Shown piece by piece: positions 20,809 to 29,538 of a stretch of 64,000 nt of DNA. The notes below the pieces were generated by a model that was not told the DNA's origin, did not search any database, and saw nothing but the letters and a program-made list of their open reading frames with translations. Origin of the DNA: Agriotes lineatus (taxonomy: Eukaryota > Arthropoda > Insecta > Coleoptera > Elateridae); assembly GCA_940337035.1 (NCBI GenBank), contig CALNHX010005263.1, forward strand, positions 46,346 through 110,345, read 5' to 3'. The first letter of the stretch is position 1. Each line of letters begins with the position of its first letter. The translations under genes and the position numbers were made by a program.

Positions 20809-20946
20809 TCACAAGTTTTACTATCTACAGCAGTGGTGTACGTAGAGGATTCAAGCGGCGATTTACACAAGTGCCGTGCATTATTAGATTGTGGCTCTCA
20901 TCGCCCATTCGTTGCAAAGTCAAGACGTGTGAAAGGTACTCTGATC
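20809..20946 (+). pseudogene. BEL/Pao protease fragment
   Basis: In one frame: VLLSTAVVYVEDSSGD, then CRALLDCGSHRPFVAKS. BEL/Pao retropepsins have LLSTAxVxVxD followed by the active-site block RALLDxGSxxxFI; here the usual Asp-Ser-Gly is Asp-Cys-Gly. The frame ends shortly after, just before Harb-2 at 20964. Confidence 0.7.
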
Positions 20947-21179
20947 TAAAATTGTACTTTCTAAGGGCCGGTTTTACAGTTGTAGCTTAAGCTCAAGTTT
21001 TGGGTTTAAACCTTCTGTTTGCGCTTATTGAGTTTTTCAGTGGGAGCTTAAGGATTTAAACCGGTTTAAAAAGACCGAAAGATAAACGCAAGCGCAAGTC
21101 CCGCTTAAACCTTAAACCCACCGATTTATAACCTCACTTTTTAACTGTCATTATTAAATGGTGTGATTGTTATTGAAGA

Positions 21180-22325
21180 ATGGATTTTATAAACGATTTT
21201 AATGATTTTGACGATGAAGATGAAGATATTTTGAATTTTAATGACCATTTGAATCGTCCCAGGCGACCAAAAATGATCAGGGCACGGCCAAACCATTTTG
21301 AAATGTGGGATGATTACGATTTTTATGTAAGGTTCCGATTCAGCAAACGTTCTGCTAATTTTATTTTAGAACAAATTGAAGACCAAATTAGGCACCAAAC
21401 AAACTGGTAAGTTACTGAGAATGTGTTTTATATTCCATACAACCTTTAATAGTAACACCTCCTACAGGAACAATGCACTTTCGCCTGCTAATATGTTGCT
21501 GCTTACATTAAGATTTTATGCCACAGGATGCATTTTGATTACTGCAGGTGATTTTGTTGGAGTCTCAAAATCAACAACGTCACTTGTTATTGCAAAAGTA
21601 TCTGATGTAATTGCTCGTCTTCGCAATCGATACAACAGATTTCCTGCCACACAAGAGGATATTGCTCGAACAAAACAACAATTTTATGGGATTGCAAGAT
21701 TTCCTAGAGTAGTGGGTGCTTTGGATTGTACCCATGTGAAATTGCTATCGCCGGGTAATTACTCATATTATTTAATTAGTAGAAAGATTTAACTAAGGAA
21801 CTATCATGGTTATAGGTGGAGATTACGCAGAGGTTTATCGAAACCGAAAGGGTTTCTTTTCAATAAATGTCCAAACAGTCTGTGGCAAGATGGCCAGGAT
21901 CGGCACATGATTCTACTCTCTTTAATAATTCTATATTACGTGGACGATTTGAAAGTGGAATAATGGGAGATAGTTTACTGGTTGCAGACAGTGGATATCA
22001 AAACCGGAATTACATGGTGACACCTTTGCTTCAGGTTAACACTCCAGCAGAAAATTTATATAACGAGTCGCAAATACGAACTAGAAATTGCGTAGAAAGA
22101 AGTTGTGGTGTATGGAAACGTAGATTTCCAGTACTATCTGTTGGCATACGATTAAATATGAATAAAGTACAAAGCGGTATCGTAGCTACAGCCGTGCTAC
22201 ATAATATTACTTGTATGCATGATGAAATAGTACTACCGCCACTTGAAGCAAATGTAGAAGCTCAGATCAATTTTGTTAACAACATCAGGCATCAAAATGC
22301 ACATCAAAATGTCAGAACCAACAAA
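21180..22325 (+). pseudogene. Harb-2 HARBI1-like transposase with two 61-nt introns
   Basis: Start MDFINDFNDFDDEDEDILNF at 21180. Exon 1 ends at 21406 (CTG|GTAAGT); intron 1 is 21407-21467 (CTACAG end). Exon 2 continues ANMLLLTLRFYATGCILITA and VVGALDCTHVKLLSPG (first catalytic Asp in the LDCTH block). Intron 2 is 21755-21815 (GTAATT...TTATAG). Exon 3 reads YRNRKGFFSINVQTVC, then a short deletion/shift near 21885, then ARWPGSAHDSTLFNNS, LLVADSGYQNRNYMVTP (second Asp) and RTRNCVERSCGVWKRRFPVL (Glu). Both introns restore the frame in HARBI1 consensus positions. The natural C-terminus after HQNAHQNVRTN is overrun by the SINE. Confidence 0.8.
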
Positions 22326-22597
22326 GGTCCCGAGTGGTGTAGCTTGAACAAGCGTCCACGTTCGATCAGCAGAGTTAAGCAACGCTGTCTCTGGTCAGAA
22401 CTTGGATGGGAGTTCCACGGCTGCATCTCTCGGCGCCTCGTGGTACGGCTATCACGGAAAAAAGTTGGTCCCGGCGGTCATACAACATCATGACAGTCGT
22501 TAGTGGGGTTGGAAGTCCTCATAACTGCACAGCGACGCCTATAATTGGCCTAACGGCTGTTGGCTGAGTGCGAATTAAATAAATAAATAAATAAATA
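22326..22597 (+). mobile_element. 5S rRNA-derived SINE (SINE3-like)
   Basis: GAGTTAAGCAACGC, then 18 bases on ACTTGGATGGGAG, matches the 5S rRNA internal promoter: box A (AGTTAAGCA) and box C (ACTTGGATGGG) at exactly the 5S spacing. An upstream GATC and the CG-rich downstream part also follow 5S. A body of about 100 bases with no 5S similarity follows, ending in an (AAAT)n tail at 22573-22597. The 5S-like head, unrelated body and short-repeat tail are the plan of SINE3 elements, transcribed by RNA polymerase III. The insertion point in the transposase has only a poor duplication (ACCA-CAA-like). Confidence 0.7.
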
Positions 22598-22775
22598 CCA
22601 CAAGAAACCATCTGATTAATGATTATTTTAGGAATTTGTTATAATTTATATAAATTAAAAAGCATATACAATTTAATTTTTTTTATAAATGTATGTTTAT
22701 GTGATTACCAATAAAATAAAACAGTTGAAATATAAGATATTTTTTATAATTAATTAATTAATGTACCTACTTATT

Positions 22776-23850
22776 ACAAATTTTCTAATTTCCTTTTTTT
22801 TATTTCTATTTTTAATCGTAATAATTCCATTTCTTGGACAAGTTTTTCCTGCATCAGCTTCATTTTTAGTTGATGTTCTTCCAACAGCAATTTTTCTTGT
22901 AAAAGAACAACTTGCTTTTTTACTTCCGCTAATACAGGCCACTTTTCTTTGGTGGTGGTTGCGGTACTTTTCTTAGGTGTTCGGCCTAATGCAAAAAATA
23001 TTAATTACGTATTACTGAGATCACATAGTATTATAAAGTCAATGCTTACCAACAGGTGCTTGATCTTGCCCAGTAATGGCAGTAATCGTGGCCACTGGAC
23101 CCTCCTGTTCTTTAGCTGTGGCTTCCGGCTCGGCTTGCAGAATGTCAAGGTCAACTTCGAAGTTCTCGATGGTTTCACCAGCCTCTACTACCAACGCTGG
23201 GGTTTGCAGAATGTCAAGGTCAACTTCGAACTTCTAGATGGTTTCACCAGACTCTACTACCAACGCTGAGGAGCGGGGCTATTTCAACATTAAAGGCACA
23301 TATTTGTGCCACTTTGGCGTTGCTGTACCATTTTGTACCTGTGCTAAAATTATACATTGTCCTGAGAAAACTACACAATCGTTAAGTCAGCATATACTTA
23401 CAAGTACACTAGTCAGAATCGTATACAGAGGGTAAACCTTCCACTTGTAATGTTATAAGGTCTTTTATCTCCTCATCCACGGTCGTAACTTCCACAGGCT
23501 TCGCAGGTCCACTCCCAGTCCCACAGTAATTTAATCGCTGGTCTGCAATTTTTTTTTCGGTTTTTTCTTTAGATTTTCATACTTCTTTTTATTTAAAAAC
23601 GCTTGCATCTCTGTATGCTTTCCCACTGGTTGCATTAAATTCTTGGCATATTTGCTGCCATGCCTCATTTTTCTGCGTTCACAATACTTTGTCCGTTTTT
23701 TTGCACCCCACAATATCCTTTTTATTTTTTACTAATTGTATAAGTAGGGAGACCTCCTCTGATGTGCAGTTGGAACTCCGCTTACTTTTTTCTTCGCCTA
23801 CCATCGTCAATACGCTTGATGTTGCCATATTACACGTTTCTAACCTCAAC
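22776..23850 (-). pseudogene. Harb-2 Myb/SANT-like gene, multi-exon or frameshifted
   Basis: N-terminus at about 23832: MATSSVLTMVGEEKSKRSSN, then CTSEEVSLLIQLVKNKKDIV (first helix of a Myb/SANT-like domain). The domain continues in another frame at 23713-23531 with KKKYENLKKKPKKK. Further on (23.27-23.0 kb) is an acidic linker containing a tandem repeat. The C-terminus (about 22960-22776) is a strong Leu/Gln/Glu coiled coil (KKQVVLLQEKLLLEEHQLKM), ending EIKKRKLENL then stop. Equivalent to the DNA-binding partner protein of PIF/Harbinger. Stops in the linker indicate decay, though some gaps may be introns. Confidence 0.6.
23133..23270 (-). repeat. In-frame 69-bp tandem duplication in the Myb-like gene
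   Basis: Copies at 23133-23201 and 23202-23270 share TGCAGAATGTCAAGGTCAAC and ATGGTTTCACCAG with few changes. On the minus strand each codes for 23 residues including NFEVDLDILQ. One copy has a stop (TAG) in place of a Glu codon. Confidence 0.85.
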
Positions 23851-24095
23851 ACAACTGAATATTCCGAAACACGCGCGAAACGACTGCACAGAAAAATGCG
23901 GAAAGAATGATTCACTTGAACTAAGCAACCGACGCGCGTGCGTACTAAACAAAACCGTTGCCAACCTGAGCTCAACTTAAGTAAAGCTCAACTTAACAAA
24001 GCCCAACACTGTAAAACGCTGGACTAATTTAAGCTGCACTTAATTTTTTTTTCGCTTAACTAAGCTTGACCTTAAGCTGAAAACCGGCCCTTAAC

Positions 24096-24162
24096 CTCAG
24101 ATTGTTTTATTGCTACTCTTAAGCGATTTATTGGTCGCAGAGGAAAGCCGCTTAATATCTAA
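24096..24162 (+). pseudogene. BEL/Pao integrase scrap
   Basis: LTSDCFIATLKRFIGRRGKP lies directly right of Harb-2. It matches the BEL/Pao integrase block (DLTxExFLxALKRFxxRRGxPxxIxSDNGTNF) up to the point where the SDNGTNF motif should follow. There the sequence passes into the LINE-G leader. Short, but the position and motif agree with the Gag and protease pieces to the left. Confidence 0.6.
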
Positions 24163-24359
24163 CTTAAACTGAGTTGCTTGCGTGCGGACGCATGCAAAAT
24201 CGCTCTGTGTTTATGTTTAATTTTGTGTAGTTACAGTTTGCCAAAAGTGCTAATTTTGAGTAAAATGATTTTGAGTAAAATGGCTACGTGTAATGTTTGC
24301 TTTTACCAGGGCCGTAACTAGGCAAACTTTTATTGTAGGCAAGCCAACATTTCTGCGCC

Positions 24360-24793
24360 CCTCAGTACAGAAACGATATATGTGACAAAAAATACTAATG
24401 ATACTGTATGACTTCGACAGTTATCTCCGGATATATGATGTAATAATAATAATAATAAATAGCTTTATTTTCTTGGATACAGAAAAAAGGCTAAGCTCAA
24501 CTAATGTTGTTCTTCCACTTAACCTAACATAATGTCTACGTAGGAATGTTAATGTAATCTTCTTCCATCAGATATAAGTACTACTTCAGTTGTATTCAAA
24601 CAAACAGGTAGGTATTCAAAAATAAATCCAACATTGTTTATTCGAACATTTTAAAAATAAACAACTAAATGTTGAAATAAGAAAATACAACACAAATAAA
24701 TTGAGAACCGAAAACAAGATTAGAAAACACAATTCTAATTTAAAAAAAAGTACATATTCTTATGTAATCAGTAGAACATTTTAGAAATCCCTA
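24360..24793. other. hAT interior, left part: (AAT)n and no gene
   Basis: Contains an (AAT)n run at about 24441-24460, followed by AGCTTTATTTTCTTGG. On the minus strand this looks like the short-repeat tail of a LINE, but no LINE coding sequence follows. No gene seen. Confidence 0.4.
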
Positions 24794-25602
24794 TACCGGG
24801 TGCTGACTTGCGCGACGCACCATAGGCATTTGCATAGTAAATTCTTTATGTTCAATTATTTGCTCCCCTAATTATTCTAGAGTTAAAGTGTACATACATT
24901 TTTTGTAGAGAAAAAAATACTGCATCCATTCATACTGTTGCTAACAATTTTTCATTTTCCGGAACCGAAGGAATGCAAAAAACAAACTACCATTTTCACA
25001 AAAATCAGTGATGCCATGGAATTATTGAAACAAGTCAATGCGTGCCAAAATGAGTGCGGCGCGACAATATGTGCTGTTTGTCATTGATGTTTGACGTTTA
25101 TAATAATTCATTATTAATTATGTTCTGCTTAATGTCTCTAAGGTACCTAGACCTTGTCCATAACAAAAATGGTTTTACGAGTATGGTGGACGTTCGTTAA
25201 GTAAGGTCCTTGTTTATTGTAAAATATCCGTATCGGAAAATTCCAAACAGTACAACCATCAATAGACTGATTCATTTTAAGTTTAAGACTACAGGCAGGT
25301 TATTAAATAATTGTAGGTGCAATAATGAGGTTCAGAAGTTACACGCACGCACATGGCATTGGCTTGTTTCAATAATTCCATGGCATCACTGATTTTTGTA
25401 AAAATGCTAGTTTTATTTTTGCATTCCTTTGGTTCTGGAAAATTAAAAATTGTTAGCAACAGTATGAATGGATGCAGTATTTTTTTTCTACAAAAAATCT
25501 ATGTACACTTTAGCTCTAAAATAATTGGGGGAGCAAATAATTGAACATAAAGAATTTACTATGCAAATTCCTATGGTGCGTCGCACAAGTCAGCACCCGG
25601 TA
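24794..25602. mobile_element. 809-bp foldback MITE with TA duplication
   Basis: Both ends read TACCGGGTGCTGACTTG inward. The arms are inverted copies for about 260 bases each (CGCACCATAGG, GTTCAATTATTTGCTCCCC and CAGTGATGCCATGGAATTAT occur in both, in opposite orientation). Flanked by TA (24792-24793 and 25603-25604); TATA is also possible. The spacer of about 290 bases has no long frame. Confidence 0.8.
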
Positions 25603-27630
25603 TATAAACATATGGTGCCCCCAAAATGCGTCATTTATAGCGCAACGATAAGCATATACATTTATCAGTAAACACGGGTTCAAGTCTCACTGGCGGCAAT
25701 GTTTTTTTTATTTCCAAATTCCTGCAATTCGCTTTACTAAGTGTTTCTGTGTTATTAGCAGCATTGAGGTATTTTTTACCTATTTTGTAGAGAATTTTGA
25801 AGACGTCAACCATAATTCGATCTAGCAAAAGTTGTTTTCCTTACAGCGCGCTTTCTGTATTAACGACGTTGAAAATTTTTTTTTGTTACATTTTTATTTC
25901 AAAAACAAAAATTATTTTAATTAGAATAATACCACCTACATGGTGCGTTCAAAAGCTAGTAAAGACATATCAATATGTTAAAATAATACAATATAAACAA
26001 ACAATTACATATTATTATGCGTAGTAACAAGTGAACGTAGAATAAGGTTCTGTATTCGCAACCACAATGTCACACTGTTTTATAACAATCAATAGATTTA
26101 AAACGCGAAGCTTTTATTGTAGGCACGTAGTATAAGCCTTGCATTAGGCCAATTTCGATAATTCTTTTTTTTTATAAAATCTATCATCGTATTGGGTCGC
26201 AGAAGTGTTTTAAATTGAACAAATTTTATCGGGAAAGTGATTGTAGCGAAAAATACCATAGCAGTGGAACAAGTAAGCTCTCAAAATCGGTCTGTGGTAT
26301 TCTGCTGATTGTTGCAATGGACGATTATATCAGCGATGTGCCCAAAGCACTGAATGTGTATGTAATATCAGTGAACCTGCTCCAACAGTTGTTAGAAATT
26401 TAAGTTAGTTTGTCGCCGCTGCTGTATTACATTGTTTTAAAAATGGAAACATTTTTACTTTCCTCGTCTGAAAAACGAAGGAAGTATTGTAATCACAAAA
26501 AAATCACCTTCCTAGATTTCTTCAGATCTTCACTTTCAGGGTCCCTAGATGACGAAAAACAGGTTTTCACAATTCCGTTTGTCTGTCTGTCTGTCTGTTG
26601 GCGGTATAACTCAAAAAATAGTTGTCAGAGGAAGACGATATTTTGCATACACATTATATATATACCTGGAATAAAACCGGGAAAATTTCAGACAAATATA
26701 CAGGGTGAGCACCTTACATAGTGCAGGCTTTATTCTTACCAAAGATGGAAGCCAGTAGATACAGAATACATTTTTTACAATACAAAAACGAGGCACAAAT
26801 TAGCGCCTTACAAAATATAGCTGCAAAGCAGAAATACGAGAAGTTGATGCTTCGTGGCGCAGGTAGCAATTGCTCGGTTCCTTAAAATCCCAGAAAACGT
26901 TGGGGCCACCGGTAACTTTTTTAATTTGAAAATTTATTTAATTTATTAGAAACGTGAAGATATTTTTACTCCTAACTTAATTTCATTTTTAAAATTATTT
27001 AGTATCACAGTGTCGACCAGAGAAGTTCTGGGTAAAGCCTTCTACATATTTTTATAATTGGAATAAGGCAACCTATGCGGTGGGCTAACAAGCTAATAAT
27101 TCTAATGTTTTGATTGATATAGGTGAGAACTATAAAATAAATCTGGTAGACATATTACATACAGTTCCTTTGCAAATTGTACAAGGCAATGTAATGTATC
27201 GACCAGATTGGGCGCAATTCGCATGATTATAATTAGAATTATTTGGACTTAAATCGTTAATATTACAAATTACTTTATTTGCAAAATTGCCCACTTGCTT
27301 ATTTATTTTTTATTAGTACGGAAGAAATTTTTTCGACGACTGACATCGAAAGTAGTTTTTTCTCACTGTCATTTGACAACAGAAAGTTGACATTTGCCGC
27401 TGAGCGTGCGTTTTCATCTTTTTGCCGCTCGCCGAGCGTTTTGGGTTTCCGCGTGAACAAAATAGGTAGCCACGTCCGAATGTTTCCTTGACAACTCCCG
27501 TCATTTGTGGAAATAATCGCGTCACATGTCATATAGACTGCGCGAGTAATGTTAACTTGATTGTCAATTAATTTTTGCGATCAAACGAAATTTGATATTT
27601 TCCTTTAATAATATGCTCAGTCGTCGAAAA
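25603..27630. other. hAT interior, right part: no gene; TCTG microsatellite
   Basis: About 2 kb without a supported gene. A (GTCT)n run at about 26579-26598, followed by GCGGTATAACTC, resembles the 5' part of the 259-bp unit at 61.2 kb in style. The word TTTTATTGTAGGCA occurs at both 24329 and 26109, suggesting subterminal repeats of the hAT element or an internal rearrangement. Confidence 0.4.
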
Positions 27631-27767
27631 AATAGTATGTATGTTTCGAGCTAAAAGTGCGCTTGCCGCTTTTGCATGATTGCTGGTTTCGACTTCGTCT
27701 CAACCAGCAATATTCATGCGCAAGCGGCAAGAATGCACTTTCAGCTCTTAACATACAATATACTATT
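27631..27767. repeat. Hairpin, about 60-bp arms
   Basis: AATAGTATGTATGTTTCGAG at the left pairs with the complement of the right end (ACATACAATATACTATT). The arms include GCTTGCCGC / GCGGCAAG and TTGCTGG / CCAGCAA. The AATAGTAT outer end matches that of hairpins 1 and 3 in the MITE at 20.3-20.7 kb. Confidence 0.75.
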
Positions 27768-27846
27768 TCCAGTGCCTGTTTGGCGCCCCTTGCCGCTTGC
27801 GCCTGTAGGCGGGCGCATACTCTGCCTATACCTAGTTACGGCTTTG

Positions 27847-28771
27847 GCTTTTACATTCTACCCCGAGAACAAGACTACGTGGTTTGTGGAGGCTGCAAAA
27901 ATGGACTTCATTATTTGTGTTCCGGAATAAGGGAAACGAATTATAGAAAGCTTAACAACGACACCAACGCCTGGCGATGTGGTACCTGCAAAAGTAAAGG
28001 TGTTGTGAGTGCAGATAATCCTATCAATTTATCCAGCAATATTGGCCCCGAAATGCTGCAGATAATCACCGCTGCTGTTAAACAAGTAGTTAGCGAAGAA
28101 AATAAGGTGCTTTCTAAAAGGCTTGTTGCGTCTCAAAAGTCCCTTGATTATTATAACGAACAAGTTGAAGATTTAAAAAAGATGTTGCAGGAGAGGTACA
28201 ATAAAGTTGAAGAATGTTTAAATAGGGTGGAAAAATTAAATTCAGAAAATTTAGACCCGAAGCGAGAAAACCATGAACTGAAAAGCAGGATAAATAAATT
28301 GGAACAATATAGTCGACTGAATACTTTGGAAATATTTGGAGTACCTGAACCGAAGGATGAAAACATATTTTTCAAAATTAGTGCAATCGGAAGAGCGTTA
28401 AACTATGAAGTGAAAAAAGAAATGATCGACGCCTGTCACAGGTTGAAGTTAGACGTTCAGCGACCCCAGGAGCCTAGAACCATCGTCGTAAAATTCGTCA
28501 GTCGAATTCATAAGGAGGAATTCTTGCAGGCAAGAAAAATTAAGCGCAACTTTTTTGTACAAGAGATTTGAACCCTACTTGTGATACGTCAAAGCCAGTG
28601 TATATAAATCAGTCGTTATCTCCTGATAATAGAACATATTTGCAAAGTGCCGCGAGTTTAAAAGATCTAGCAGTATAAAATATCTGTGGATTAGGAATGG
28701 GAAATTCATGATGAGAAAAAGTGATTCCAGTCGTGTATATGTAATCAATTCTATTGCTGACTTTAATGATG
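27847..28771 (+). pseudogene. LINE-G ORF1: PHD finger, coiled coil, RRM-like domain
   Basis: The protein started near 24267 (ATGATTTTG...; first zinc pair CNVC) and resumes after the hAT element. The PHD ligands follow as VVCGGC, LHYLCSG and WRCGTC. A hinge then leads to a long heptad helix (about 28.07-28.3 kb) ending RINKLEQYSRLNTLEIFGVP, the start of the L1-type RNA-binding domain, and IIDACHRLK-like and IVVKFVSRIHKEEFLQARK motifs. The main frame stops at 28571 (TGA) after FFVQEI. The C-terminal part continues in shifted frames (LWIRNGKFMMRKSDSS) to the MITE at 28774. Role: nucleic-acid-binding ORF1 of the LINE. Confidence 0.7.
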
Positions 28772-28773
28772 TA

Positions 28774-29007
28774 CAGTGGTGTGCAAATAAATCTGGGACA
28801 GTGTTTTTTTCACATGCAGATTCAGTTAAGAATTGAAGAATATCTCCATGGATTTCCTGCTATCAGAAAGAGTTATATTAAACTTTAACAGGTACTGAAA
28901 CCCGTAACTCTCTCTGATAAGAGGAAATCCATGGAAATATTCTTCAAATTCTTAACTGAATCTGCATGTGAAAAAAACACTGTCCCAGATTTATTTGCAC
29001 ACGACTG
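28774..29007. mobile_element. 234-bp Tc1/mariner-type MITE, palindromic
   Basis: TA at 28772-28773 and 29008-29009. The ends read CAGTGGTGTGCAAATAAATC and CAGTCGTGTGCAAATAAATC inward, continuing TGGGACAGTG. The arms are inverted copies over almost the whole length, with few mismatches, so the transcript would fold into one long hairpin. It sits at the C-terminal end of LINE-G ORF1. Non-coding. Confidence 0.9.
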
Positions 29008-29009
29008 TA

Positions 29010-29538
29010 CATTAAGGAAAACAAATTTTATTTAAATGTTTGGTATCGAAATTTATTTTTTTTTACCGGAAAGTTAAATATATTTCCTTTAAATTGGGAT
29101 TGTTTGCGATTAAACGTCAATGTAATATTAGATCTTTGTCCACCACTTTACATAATATTTTTAACAATGATGTTTTAATTTCTCTGGGTGATTTTGTTCT
29201 TTATAAAATAATAAAATGTAAACACAGATACATGTTCTTTTTGCAGATTTTACTTTTAATTCATCGTTATACAAATTTATTGTTTTGTGGTCACTGGTTA
29301 TATGATTTGCTGTATGTACTCGTAGTTCTTATTAATTTCAATAATCTGGGATTGTTTGTTATAATATTTTAGTTTTTGATAACATTATTGAGTTAAATGT
29401 AGATTTAAGTAGAGAGAATAGTAATTTGTTTTTCTATTTGTGGTGTATTGCCACTACAGAAAGAGTACTTGCATTGCTCCAATGTGTGTTTTTTATTTTA
29501 CTTTTAATATCTGATTTTTTTCTTTTTTTGTTTAGGAA
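29010..29538 (+). other. LINE-G ORF1-ORF2 spacer, no gene
   Basis: Very AT-rich, with a possible end of ORF1 in the first few codons. The frame at 29040-29372 is hydrophobic and looks accidental. Confidence 0.4.

Larger units (their letters stand above)
20964..24094. mobile_element. Harb-2: PIF/Harbinger element inside the BEL/Pao remnant
   Basis: The left end GGGCCGGTTTTACAGTTGTA and the right end (other strand) GGGCCGGTTTTCAGCTTAAG form TIRs, with AGCTTAAGCTCAAG-like subterminal words on both sides. A TAA can be read as target duplication (20961-20963 and 24095-24097 region). It carries a HARBI1-like transposase (+) and a convergent Myb/SANT-like gene (-), and holds a SINE at 22326-22597. 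Confidence 0.8.
19640..24163 (+). mobile_element. BEL/Pao LTR retrotransposon remnant, host of three later insertions
   Basis: Three pieces of one gag-pol are in order on the + strand: Gag zinc knuckles (19673-19935), retropepsin (20809-20946) and an integrase scrap (24096-24162). They are separated by an 865-bp MITE and by Harb-2, and cut at the right by LINE-G. RT and RNase H, which should lie between protease and integrase, are missing, so there was an internal deletion before or with the Harb-2 insertion. No LTR was recognised. Confidence 0.65.
24307..27846. mobile_element. hAT-type element, 3.54 kb, non-autonomous, 8-bp TSD
   Basis: GCTTTTAC is repeated exactly at 24299-24306 and 27847-27854. 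Inside it the ends are CAGGGCCGTAACTAGG (left) and CAAAGCCGTAACTAGG (right, other strand). An 8-bp duplication and a CA(G/A)..GCCGTAACTAG end are typical of hAT transposons. No hAT transposase or BED finger could be read in any frame. The interior holds an 809-bp foldback MITE, a hairpin at 27631-27767, a GTCT microsatellite and unassigned DNA. The element splits the first zinc-ligand pair of the LINE-G ORF1 PHD finger from the rest. Confidence 0.8.

Noticed and set aside
22350..22440. Functional 5S rRNA gene
   Set aside because: Only the promoter boxes are well kept. The body diverges, an (AAAT)n tail follows, and it lies within a transposase.
29040..29372. 110-codon hydrophobic frame, considered as a membrane protein
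   Set aside because: It lies in the AT-rich ORF1-ORF2 spacer of LINE-G, and the composition alone explains the hydrophobicity.
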